DNA of 40,902 nt from JACCZR01 sp035296565 (GTDB lineage: Bacteria; Actinomycetota; Thermoleophilia; Solirubrobacterales; Thermoleophilaceae). Every line of letters starts with the position of its first letter. Position 1 is the first letter of the stretch. The position numbers were made by a program, and so were the translations under genes. The stretch spans positions 1-40,902 of the forward strand of contig DATHAQ010000057.1 in assembly GCA_035296565.1 (NCBI GenBank). Reading direction: 5' to 3'. The notes under the pieces are model-generated. The model was not told the origin of the DNA. It worked only from the letters and a program-made list of their open reading frames with translations, and made no database searches. Positions 17,627 to 24,633 of this stretch are shown one piece after another.

Positions 17627-18012
17627 CCGCCGACGAGGAAGGCGCGTGCGGCGCCCAGCACGGCCGCGCCGTCGGACTCGACGGTCCCCTCGCGCAGGAC
17701 GCGGGCCGGGGAACGGTCGTCGAGCTGCGGGTTCAGGCCCTGAAACCAGGCCCGCGCCACGCGCGGCCCGTCGGCCGCGGCGATCATCAGTGCGACCTGG
17801 AGCGCCAACCGCAGCCGGCCCTGGATGGCGGCGCTGGGCTCGCGCTTGCCGTCGGCCCAGCCGTTCACCGCCCGGCCTTCCTTGACCTCGCCCAGGTAGG
17901 CCACCAGTTTGCGGCCCAGCAGGTCGCGCAGCTGCGATGCGACGGTGGGAAACTCGGCGCGCATCGCCTCGACGTAGGCGAGCTCGGGTCGGGGGCGGGT
18001 CTCGGTTGCCAT
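17623..18012 (-). CDS. Xre/MbcA/ParS-type antitoxin (DUF2384)
   Basis: Antitoxin (129 aa) paired with the RES toxin. The C-terminal MbcA/ParS toxin-binding domain is visible as ARAWFQGLNPQLDDRSPARVLREG (about residues 85-108). The N-terminal half (residues 20-80) is helical with LRDLLGRKLVAYLGEVKEGRAVNGW, an Xre-like helix-turn-helix region. It presumably neutralises the toxin and represses its own operon through the repeats just upstream. ATG start at 18012. Confidence 0.85.
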   Translation of the reverse strand: MATETRPRPELAYVEAMRAEFPTVASQLRDLLGRKLVAYLGEVKEGRAVNGWADGKREPSAAIQGRLRLALQVALMIAAADGPRVARAWFQGLNPQLDDRSPARVLREGTVESDGAAVLGAARAFLVGG

Positions 18013-18014
18013 GG

Positions 18015-18050
18015 TAGATCACATACTAGATCACATACATGATCGCATCA
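18015..18050 (-). promoter_or_regulatory. 12-bp direct repeats: operator of the RES/Xre module
   Basis: Two exact copies of TAGATCACATAC (18015-18026 and 18027-18038) and a degenerate third (ATGATCGCATCA, 18039-18050) run up to the antitoxin ATG. Read on the minus strand the junction gives TAGTAT, a -10-like hexamer about 10 nt from the ATG. Repeats this close to a start codon are what an autoregulating Xre antitoxin would bind. The third copy includes the ccdA stop codon. The A/T-rich stretch stands out in this GC-rich genome. Confidence 0.65.
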
Positions 18051-18791
18051 AATCTCGCCGAAGAAGTTGATGCCCAGGCGATCCATCAGGGCGAGCGCTT
18101 CCGAGTTCAGGCGCGTGAGCTCGTTGGTGAACAACATCACGCCCATCACAACCAGTACGACCCCGGAGACGACGGTGATCGCGGTGTAGTGGTCGCGGAA
18201 GAAGCGAAAGAAGCCGGAGACCGAGGAGAAGGCCAGGGCGCTGAGCAGGAACGGCACCGCCAGCCCGAGTGCGTAGAAGGCCAGCAGCAGGCCACCCTCG
18301 CCGACCGTCTGCTCGGTGCCCGCAGCGGTGAGGATGGCGCCGAGGGTGGGACCGGTGCAGGGCAGCCAGGCTACGGCGAAGGCCAGGCCGGCCACGATCG
18401 GCCCGCCGGTGGAGGCGCGACCCAGCAGCGCCTGCGGACGCCATTCGCGGTTGAGCCGGGGCAGGAAGAGTGTGCCTATGAACAGCAGCCCCAGGAGGGT
18501 GATCACCACGCCGGCGACCTTGCGCAGCAGCGTGCGGTTGTCCTGCAGCACGTCGCCCAGGCCGGTGGCGGTCATGCCCAGGGCCACGAACATGACCGAG
18601 AACGCGAGGCAGAACAGCAGCGCGGGACCGAGCACCTTGCGACGGCCCTTGCCGGCCTGGAGGTCGGCGAACGACACGCCGGAGATGGTCGACAGGTAGC
18701 CCGGCACCAGCGGCAGCACGCACGGCGAGACGAAGGAGATGAACCCGACCGCGAAGGCGGCGACCACCGTGGTGTCGACCCCGCCGCTCAT
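18048..18791 (-). CDS. ccdA: CcdA-type thiol-disulfide transmembrane transporter
   Basis: CcdA/DsbD-beta domain protein (247 aa, six hydrophobic helices) that moves electrons from cytoplasmic thioredoxin to periplasmic thiol proteins for cytochrome c maturation. The redox Cys pair is C24 in SPCVLPLVPG and C145 in LPCTGPTLG. A C-terminal amphipathic tail follows the last helix. It is the last gene of a tlpA-ccmH-ccdA operon; its ATG comes directly after the ccmH stop. Confidence 0.94.
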   Translation of the reverse strand: MSGGVDTTVVAAFAVGFISFVSPCVLPLVPGYLSTISGVSFADLQAGKGRRKVLGPALLFCLAFSVMFVALGMTATGLGDVLQDNRTLLRKVAGVVITLLGLLFIGTLFLPRLNREWRPQALLGRASTGGPIVAGLAFAVAWLPCTGPTLGAILTAAGTEQTVGEGGLLLAFYALGLAVPFLLSALAFSSVSGFFRFFRDHYTAITVVSGVVLVVMGVMLFTNELTRLNSEALALMDRLGINFFGEI

Positions 18792-19232
18792 CTAGAGGTC
18801 GTAGCGCTCGATGTCGGCGTCGAGGCGGCCGCCGTCGGCCGCGGGAGCCGGCTCCGCCCCGTCGCGCCTGCTGCGCCAGCGCCGCGCGGTCAGGCCGATC
18901 GCCACCGCCCCAGCGAGCAGGGCCGCCACGGGCACGACCCAGGCCGCAACGTCGAAGCCGTCGTCGTCGGGCGTGGTGAGAACGCGCGGCCCGAACTCGG
19001 CCACCAGCCGGTCCTTGATCTCGTCCTTGGACGCGCACGAGTCGACGAGCCGACCGATCAGTGCGCGCTCGCGGTTGGCCTGCGGCGACTCGGTGGCCAG
19101 CTGCAGGGGCACGCCGCACTCCAGGCACTGCACCTCGTCCTCGAGGTCGCCGACGCTGGTCTTCGGGCACGCGGCCGCCGCGGGTGCGACGACCAGCGCC
19201 GCGATTAGCGCTGCCAGCAGCGCTCGCCTCAC
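18792..19232 (-). CDS. ccmH: CcmH/CycL-like cytochrome c maturation protein
   Basis: Small exported thiol protein (146 aa): signal peptide to about residue 21, then DEVQCLECGVPLQLATESPQA with C36-x2-C39 (the LRCxxC motif of CcmH), three-helix domain ending near FGPRVL, and one membrane helix (about 98-118) with a basic cytoplasmic side. It would reduce apocytochrome c heme-site cysteines. The start is GTG 19232, sharing GTGA with the tlpA stop. Reads as CcmH N-terminal domain only, without a TPR region. Confidence 0.9.
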   Translation of the reverse strand: MRRALLAALIAALVVAPAAAACPKTSVGDLEDEVQCLECGVPLQLATESPQANRERALIGRLVDSCASKDEIKDRLVAEFGPRVLTTPDDDGFDVAAWVVPVAALLAGAVAIGLTARRWRSRRDGAEPAPAADGGRLDADIERYDL

Positions 19233-19783
19233 GAGGCGCTCCCGGTCAGGGGAAGCACTTCTTCGCGCAGGAACGCGTCGTCGACGGGCCCGCGCCTCAC
19301 CGCCGTGATGCGGCCGTCGCGGCCGATCACGAAGGTCCACGGCTGGCCGGCCACCTCGAAGTCCTTGAGCGTCCGGCCGTCGCGGTCGCGCAGCAGGGGG
19401 TAGCGGAGGCCGTATTTGGCGGCGAAGGCGCGGGCGTCGTCGCTCACGTCCAGGACGTTCACGCCGAGCACCGCGCCCCCGTCCTTTTCGATCCGTTCGT
19501 GCCAGCGTTCGAGCAGCGGCGACTCGTCGCGGCAGGGCTCGCACCACGAGGCCCAGAAGTTCAGGACGACGACCTTGCCCCTGTAGTCGGCCAGCGACCG
19601 CCGTCCGCGTCCCGACAGCAGCGGCAGTGTCAGAGCGGGGGCCGAGCTGCCCTCGGTGAGTTGCGAGGACTCGCCGGCTCGCCGCTCGGCGCCCCCGGCG
19701 ACGAGCCCGTAGACCAGCAGCGCGAAGAGCGCGAACAGGCCCGTCAACAGAGCGATCGGAAGAGGCGCCAAGAGCCGTTTCAC
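19229..19783 (-). CDS. TlpA/CcmG-like membrane-anchored thioredoxin
   Basis: Thioredoxin-like protein (184 aa) with an N-terminal membrane anchor (about 5-29) and an extracytoplasmic redox domain. Active site WCEPC has C81 and C84 after VVLNFWAS; the cis-Pro lies in AGQPWTFVIG. In this operon it probably passes electrons from CcdA to CcmH or apocytochrome c. The GTG start is supported by AGAGGAG immediately upstream; TACCCT on the minus strand, 10 nt from the GTG, is a candidate -10. Confidence 0.92.
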   Translation of the reverse strand: MKRLLAPLPIALLTGLFALFALLVYGLVAGGAERRAGESSQLTEGSSAPALTLPLLSGRGRRSLADYRGKVVVLNFWASWCEPCRDESPLLERWHERIEKDGGAVLGVNVLDVSDDARAFAAKYGLRYPLLRDRDGRTLKDFEVAGQPWTFVIGRDGRITAVRRGPVDDAFLREEVLPLTGSAS

Positions 19784-19797
19784 CGCTCCTCTGAGGG

Positions 19798-19803
19798 TAG
19801 ACT
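19798..19803 (+). promoter_or_regulatory. -10 element for tRNA-Gly
   Basis: TAGACT (19798-19803) lies 12 nt before the mature tRNA 5' end. No good -35 is visible. The same 30-nt gap also holds the tlpA promoter on the opposite strand. Confidence 0.4.
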
Positions 19804-19815
19804 CGGCCTCCCTTC

Positions 19816-19888
19816 GCGGACGTAGCTCAGTTGGTAGAGCGTCGGCTTCCCAAGCCGAAGGTCGCGGGTTCGAGGCCCGTCGTCCGCT
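19816..19888 (+). tRNA. tRNA-Gly (anticodon CCC)
   Basis: A full cloverleaf folds: acceptor GCGGACG/CGTCCGC, D arm GCTC/GAGC, anticodon stem TCGGC/GCCGA with loop TTCCCAA, and T arm GCGGG/CCCGT with loop TTCGAGG. Anticodon CCC (19849-19851) reads the Gly codon GGG. The 73-nt gene ends with discriminator T and no encoded CCA. Confidence 0.97.
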
Positions 19889-20048
19889 TGCGGGCTTTTC
19901 ACCTGCAGAGCCGATGTTGGCCTGCCTCCCAGAGCCGGCGGCGCCGCTTCCGTGGCTCGACAGTGACCCGAACCGCGCAGCCGTGTCAGCAACTTTGGGC
20001 CTCTGAGTGCGTTTAGGCTAGTCGGCAATCAAGGAGGCAAAGAAAGCA

Positions 20049-20540
20049 ATGAAGACGACTCGCATCACCGCGGTCCTGGCGGCAGCGGCCGTTGTCGCCG
20101 TGCCGGTGGCGGCGGACGCTCACAAAGGCGGTAGGCACCACGGCAACCACGGCAAGCACGTGGTGAACAAGGGCTTCGTCGTAACTGGCAACCTGAAGCA
20201 GAACGGCTTCTCGCCCGACACGGCCGACCCGGGCAACCAGGCCATCGTCGAGATCACGGTCAAGAACGCCAACAAGCACGCCCGCCGGTCGGGAGAGCTC
20301 GGGGACCAGAACGCGTCCAAGAAGGGCGTCCAGGTCAGGGGCGGGACCTACAAGCTCGACAACGACGACGACTTCTTCCGGGTCGTTCGCTCCGGTTACG
20401 AGCCGGGCGAGGAGCCCGGTGAAGGCGACAAGGTGCGGATCACCGGCAAGATCCCCTACACCAGGGACAAGAGCCTCACGGTCAGCGATCGCTACGGCGA
20501 GCCGAACATTCGGCGCGTGAAGCTCGTCGATTCCGACTAG
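20049..20540 (+). CDS. Secreted protein with His-rich N-terminus, unknown function
   Basis: Exported protein (163 aa). The signal peptide (residues 1-24, likely cleaved after ADA) is followed by a His/Gly/Lys stretch HKGGRHHGNHGKH that could bind metal. The rest is a beta-rich, highly charged domain, with VVTGNLKQNGF and KVRITGKIPYTRDK perhaps forming two halves of a small barrel. I do not recognise a family. AAGGAGG (20031-20037) lies 11 nt before the ATG and a -10-like TAGGCT is at 20014-20019, so it has its own promoter. Confidence 0.8.
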   Translation: MKTTRITAVLAAAAVVAVPVAADAHKGGRHHGNHGKHVVNKGFVVTGNLKQNGFSPDTADPGNQAIVEITVKNANKHARRSGELGDQNASKKGVQVRGGTYKLDNDDDFFRVVRSGYEPGEEPGEGDKVRITGKIPYTRDKSLTVSDRYGEPNIRRVKLVDSD

Positions 20541-20552
20541 ACGGTCACCTCG

Positions 20553-20585
20553 GCCGCTCCGGGGAGCACGGTCCCCCGGGGCGGC
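20553..20585 (+). terminator. Strong G/C hairpin terminator after the secreted protein gene
   Basis: A 12-bp stem (20553-20564 with 20574-20585, one G-T wobble) with a 9-nt loop begins 12 nt after the stop codon. It is followed by TTAG rather than a long T-run, which is common for actinobacterial terminators. Confidence 0.55.
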
Positions 20586-20851
20586 TTAGTCGCCCCTCCT
20601 TAGGAGTGCCACGTCGTGGCGGTCAGCAGAGTCGGTCACCCGCCGCCCGCGCTATGTATGGCCGGCGCTCGCCGCCTGGTTAGCCCCGCAGACGCAGGTT
20701 GGATTGCTCCAGGCCACCCATGCTCAGCGGCCCGGTTGCCGCGTTCATCCGGCGCAGGGACAGCGGAACTCGTCAGCCGGCTGACGAGTTCCCCAGGCGG
20801 GTGCGTGTGTCCGGCGCCGGCCGCGGAGCGTTGCGTTCGGGAGGCCGGACG
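20586..20851. other. Intergenic region with two palindromes, no gene
   Basis: The gap between two convergent genes has no plausible coding sequence. It holds a dyad GCCACG-T-CGTGGC (20608-20620) and a perfect 28-bp palindrome (20765-20792). Related motifs recur near 29.2 kb. Confidence 0.6.
20765..20792. repeat. Perfect 28-bp palindrome
   Basis: GGAACTCGTCAGCC (20765-20778) is followed at once by its exact reverse complement (20779-20792). It is located 60 nt beyond the P450 stop and could serve as a P450 terminator, a dimeric protein binding site or a REP-like element. Confidence 0.8.
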
Positions 20852-22201
20852 CTAGGCCGGCACGCCCTCCGGCTGTACCGCCGGAGCCGCTGCCGCGCCG
20901 GCGCGCCGCAGCGTCACCCGGCCACCCGAGGCCGGGCTGATCGTGATTGCGCGGCGTGTGGCCGTCTCGGGCGTGGTGACCTGCTCCAGGGTGCTGTCGC
21001 GCAGCGCGGCCCGCAGCACCGCCTTCATCTCCAGCACGGCGAAGCTCGCCCCGATGCAGCGCCGCCGGCCGCCGCCGAAGGGCAGGAAGGTGTAGGTGCC
21101 GGGCTTCTGGTCCAGGAAGCGCTCCGGCCGGAAGGCGTAGGGGTCGGGGTAGACCTCAGGATCGTGGTGGACCAGGTAGGCGTTTGCGGCCAAGCAGACA
21201 CCGGCCGGGTAGGTGAAGCCGCCCACCTCGAAGGGCTCCTTGACCAGCCGGGGCTCGGCGATGGGCAGCGTCGGCCTGCGGCGGAGGGTCTCGTTGATGG
21301 TCGCGGTCAGGTAGGCGTCGCCGTCCTCCGAGGCGATTTCCTCACGTACGCGCGCGAGCACCGCGGGCTCGCGAGACAGGCGCGAGAAGGCCCACGAGAG
21401 CTCGGACGCGGTGGTCTCGTGTCCGGCGACGAGCATCGTCATGAGCTCGTCTCGCAGCTCCTGCGGCGACATCTCCGAGCCGTCGGAGTGCTGGGCGGCG
21501 AGCAGCATCGCGAGCACGTCGTCGCGCTCCTCGCCCTGCTCGGCGCGGCGCTCGTCGATGAGCTCGAAGATCAGCCGGTCGGCCTCGGCCCGCATCCTCG
21601 TGAAACGCGCCCAGGGACCGAAGCCGCCCAGGTCGCGCTGCAGCGCCGGGATGCTTCCCATAGGGCCGGAGACGAAGTCGACCACTCCGCTCAGGAGCTC
21701 GCGCAGGCGGTCGAGCCGCGGCCCTGGGTCGAGGCCGAAGACGGCTCGCAGGATGATCTCCAAAGTGAGGGCCTGCAGGCGTGGCTGGAGGCGGAGCGAG
21801 CTGTCACGCGGCCAGGCGCCGACCTCCCGCTCGGCGACCGAGTCGACGAGGTCCGAGAGGCGCTCGATGCGCTCGCCGTGGAAGGCGGGCAGCAGCAGGC
21901 GGCGCTGGTCGAGGTGCGGCTGCTCGTCCAGCAGGATCAGCGAGTTGCGGCCGACGATCGGCTCGAGCAGCAGCGCTCCCTCGCCGGGGTGAAGCACCTC
22001 GGGCGGCGCGGTGAGCACCTCCTTGCACTCCGCGACGTCCGACAGGTGAACGAAGGGCCGCTGGCCGGGCAGGCGGATCGTGAAGCGCTTGCCGTAGCGC
22101 CGCCGGCAGTTCTCGAAGAAGGCGACAGGGCGGGTGAACCAGGCCACCGCCTGCACCGAGGTGGGCCAGCGCGGGCCGTCGGGGAGCCGTTGAGCCTTCA
22201 T
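20852..22201 (-). CDS. Cytochrome P450
   Basis: Cytochrome P450 (449 aa), a heme monooxygenase. The I-helix is AGHETTAS, the ExxR motif is ETLRRRP, and the heme-binding loop FLPFGGGRRRCIG carries the thiolate Cys at 382. The N-terminus lacks a membrane anchor, so it is probably soluble. The C-terminal 20 residues are an Ala/Pro tail. Substrate unknown; no ferredoxin gene is adjacent. ATG at 22201 is preceded on the minus strand by a -10-like CAATGT 7 nt away and no Shine-Dalgarno site. Confidence 0.95.
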   Translation of the reverse strand: MKAQRLPDGPRWPTSVQAVAWFTRPVAFFENCRRRYGKRFTIRLPGQRPFVHLSDVAECKEVLTAPPEVLHPGEGALLLEPIVGRNSLILLDEQPHLDQRRLLLPAFHGERIERLSDLVDSVAEREVGAWPRDSSLRLQPRLQALTLEIILRAVFGLDPGPRLDRLRELLSGVVDFVSGPMGSIPALQRDLGGFGPWARFTRMRAEADRLIFELIDERRAEQGEERDDVLAMLLAAQHSDGSEMSPQELRDELMTMLVAGHETTASELSWAFSRLSREPAVLARVREEIASEDGDAYLTATINETLRRRPTLPIAEPRLVKEPFEVGGFTYPAGVCLAANAYLVHHDPEVYPDPYAFRPERFLDQKPGTYTFLPFGGGRRRCIGASFAVLEMKAVLRAALRDSTLEQVTTPETATRRAITISPASGGRVTLRRAGAAAAPAVQPEGVPA

Positions 22202-22222
22202 TGCCCGTACATTGCCAGCCCA
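22202..22222. promoter_or_regulatory. 21-bp divergent promoter of P450 and coiled-coil genes
   Basis: Only 21 bp separate the two ATG codons. TACATT (22208-22213) faces the coiled-coil gene, and CAATGT, overlapping it on the other strand, faces the P450. Neither gene has a ribosome binding site, so both transcripts would be leaderless and their -10 elements share bases. Confidence 0.45.
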
Positions 22223-22669
22223 ATGGCGCCGCGGCTACCCCTCGAACGCCTTCTGTACCTGCCCGCGGACATCCTCGAGGGCCTGCGGCTGCTCCCAAAG
22301 ATCGCCGAGAACACCGAGCGGCTCCAGGAGATGTCGGAAGCCATCCAGAAGGTCGGAGACGACACCGAGGCGCTGAAGAACCTCGAGAAGGACATGTCGG
22401 ACGTCGCCAAGCAGACGGCCGACCTCAAGGCGATGGACCAGCGCATGGCCAACATCGAGGATGCCATGCCCGTCTTGGTCGAGGTCCAGCAGCACCTCGC
22501 GCGGGTGCCCGACACGCTTGAGAACCTCAACTCGAGCATGGACCAGCTCACTCAGCTGCTGGAACGCCTCATGCAGTCCCTCGACGGTCTGAACGAGGGC
22601 GTCGATTCCCTCCAGCAGGCCGTCGGACCGCTCGGCCGCCTTGCCGACCGGTTGCCGGGCGGCAGCTAG
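22223..22669 (+). CDS. Coiled-coil protein of unknown function
   Basis: Protein of 148 aa, almost wholly heptad-repeat coiled coil from about residue 20 to 135 (for example NLEKDMSDVAKQTADLKAMDQRM cut by short polar turns), with a hydrophobic N-terminal segment LERLLYLPADILEGLRLLP. No signal peptide or catalytic motif. It is divergent from the P450 and its TAG stop abuts the stop of the convergent glycoside hydrolase gene. Function not recognised. Confidence 0.75.
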   Translation: MAPRLPLERLLYLPADILEGLRLLPKIAENTERLQEMSEAIQKVGDDTEALKNLEKDMSDVAKQTADLKAMDQRMANIEDAMPVLVEVQQHLARVPDTLENLNSSMDQLTQLLERLMQSLDGLNEGVDSLQQAVGPLGRLADRLPGGS

Positions 22670-24544
22670 CTACGGCCTGTAGAGCGGGCGCGCCCGGAAG
22701 CGGTCCCGCGCGATGAACCAGGCGGGCTTGAGCTGGCCGTCGTAGGTCATCAGGCCCTTGTTGTGGCGCGTGGTGGGAAAGCGCGGGTCGCGGGCGCCGG
22801 CGCCGCCGGTCCAGCCCGGGAAGATCTCGAACTCGCGCAGGGTCCAGTAGAGCGAGCCCGACAGGAACGGCGTCGTGTCGTGGATGTCCAGGTGGTCCCG
22901 GAGGAACTTGCTCTGGAAGGCGTAGCTGCCCTTCTTGGTGACCGGGTCGTTGGCGTTCTCCGGGCGGGCCTCGGCGCCGAACTCGGTGACCACGAGCGCC
23001 TGGCGCGGGAACGTCGAGCGCATATAGCGCAGGTAGTCCGGGAGCGTCGCGAAGTCCGGGGCGCGCCCGTACCAGCCGAAGTACTCGTTGAGCCCGATGA
23101 TGTCGAAGTACTTCGAGTAGACCTGCTGCGGGCCGATCCGCGGCCCGGTCTTGATGGCCAGGGCGATCGGGAGCGTCGGGTCGAGCTTGCGGGCGCGGGC
23201 CGAGCTGCGGCGCAGGTACATGCTGGTGGTCGTCGACTGATCGGGGTAGTGCACGAGCTCGTTGCCCATCGAGTGGGTGATGACCGACGGGTGGCTGCGG
23301 GCGGCGATGACCGAGCCCTCGACCTGGCGGTAGGCCTTGGCCCGGTCGAGCGTGCGGCCCAAGAGCCGGTCGCGCTGCCAGACCGGCGCTTCGTTCCAGA
23401 CCAGGATGCCCGCACGGTCGAGCTTCTGGAGCAGGCGCTCGTTGAGCGTGTAGTGCGTGCGGGTCACGTTCGCGCCGACCTCCTTGAGGTCGGCCACGAT
23501 GCGGTCCATGCCGGCCTCGGTGAGGGCCGTCCCCGAGCCGGGCAGGTCCTCGTGGATCGAGGTGCCGCGCATGTCGATCGCCCTGTTGTTGAGTGCCAGC
23601 CGCCCGTTGACCACAGACACCTCTCGCAGCCCGGTGACAATCGACTTGCGCTGGACCACGGTCCTGCCCAGGCGCACCTTAATGATCGCGCGGTAGAGCT
23701 TGGGGCTCTCGGGGGCCCACAGCTGCGGCCCCGGCACGTTTACCGAGAACCGGACGCCCTTGTTGCGCCTGCCCTGGGCGCGGAGCCTGACCCGGCGCCG
23801 GGTGACCCGTCCCGAGGGTGAGCGGAAGTAGGCCTCGACCGTGGGCTTGATGACGCCCTGGCCGCCGAGCTTCTGCATGTTTCCGTCGACCAGGAACTTG
23901 GCTGAGCAGGCGGACGCCGGGCCGCGGCAGCGGACCTTGGACATCACGCCGAGGTCCTTCATGTAGGCGCGGCCTACGGGGATGAGGCGGACCGGGCGGA
24001 TGATGCCACCCCAGTTCCACCAGCCCTCGGGGAGCTGGCGGTCCTTGCGGTTGTCGACGATCACGACGAGCTCGTTCGTCCGGCGGGGGCGCAGGCCCTT
24101 GGCCTCGACCTCGAACGGGATGTAGGGGGTCTTGCTGCGGCCGATGCGCTTGCCGTTGAGCAGCACGCCCGCGTTGCGGCGCACGCCTTCGAAGCGCAGT
24201 AGCCAGCGGAAGCCCTTGGGGGTCCGGGGCCCGCGGAAGCGCAGCTTGTAGCGGCGAACGGTGCCCGAGTAGGCGCTGCGCTTGGCGATCGGATCGAAAA
24301 CGGAGGGGACGCGAGTGGGCATGTAGCTGCCGGGGCGGGGGGCTGGGGTCGCCGGCGCGTTGGGAGTGCTCGGCGCGCCCGTGCCCTCCTCGGGCGGCGC
24401 GTCCTGGGCTTCGCCGGGCTGGGCGGCCTGGGAGCGGATCTGCCAGCCGCTGCCGAGCGTCTTGCCGGAAGCGGCGCTGGCTGCCACCGGGAACAGACAG
24501 GCGAGAGCCGCCACGGCAACGTACAGCCGCGCGAGCATGGGCAT
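22670..24544 (-). CDS. Secreted glycoside hydrolase family 2 protein
   Basis: Exported GH2-type enzyme (624 aa; beta-galactosidase/glucuronidase/mannosidase clan). Signal peptide LARLYVAVAALACLFPVAASA, a Pro/Ala linker to about residue 85, a jelly-roll sugar-binding domain (FRWLLRFEGVRRNAGVLLNG, WWNWGGI), an Ig-like middle domain, and a TIM barrel. The acid/base Glu lies in SMGNELVHYP (about 429) and the nucleophile in VTEFGAEA (about 521). ATG 24544 follows AAAGG by 4 nt; ATG 24538 is an alternative. Substrate cannot be read from sequence. Confidence 0.88.
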   Translation of the reverse strand: MPMLARLYVAVAALACLFPVAASAASGKTLGSGWQIRSQAAQPGEAQDAPPEEGTGAPSTPNAPATPAPRPGSYMPTRVPSVFDPIAKRSAYSGTVRRYKLRFRGPRTPKGFRWLLRFEGVRRNAGVLLNGKRIGRSKTPYIPFEVEAKGLRPRRTNELVVIVDNRKDRQLPEGWWNWGGIIRPVRLIPVGRAYMKDLGVMSKVRCRGPASACSAKFLVDGNMQKLGGQGVIKPTVEAYFRSPSGRVTRRRVRLRAQGRRNKGVRFSVNVPGPQLWAPESPKLYRAIIKVRLGRTVVQRKSIVTGLREVSVVNGRLALNNRAIDMRGTSIHEDLPGSGTALTEAGMDRIVADLKEVGANVTRTHYTLNERLLQKLDRAGILVWNEAPVWQRDRLLGRTLDRAKAYRQVEGSVIAARSHPSVITHSMGNELVHYPDQSTTTSMYLRRSSARARKLDPTLPIALAIKTGPRIGPQQVYSKYFDIIGLNEYFGWYGRAPDFATLPDYLRYMRSTFPRQALVVTEFGAEARPENANDPVTKKGSYAFQSKFLRDHLDIHDTTPFLSGSLYWTLREFEIFPGWTGGAGARDPRFPTTRHNKGLMTYDGQLKPAWFIARDRFRARPLYRP

Positions 24545-24633
24545 ATGGCCTTTGCGGGGCCGCATCGCTAAGCGCAGAAACGTAGAAGGCGGCCCGGAGT
24601 TGCGCTCCACCTCGTCTGGGAGCCTCTTTGCCC

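Noticed and set aside
18015..18050. CRISPR-like array
   Set aside because: Repeats are 12 bp with no spacers and only three copies; the position fits an operator.
19883..19899. CCGCTTGCGGGCTTTT as an intrinsic terminator after tRNA-Gly
   Set aside because: The stem would be only 4 bp with a 2-nt loop and would use bases of the tRNA acceptor stem.
20699..22222. Plus-strand coding sequence ahead of the coiled-coil gene
   Set aside because: This stretch is antisense to the P450, whose heme, ExxR and I-helix motifs are intact. The coiled-coil protein starts at 22223.
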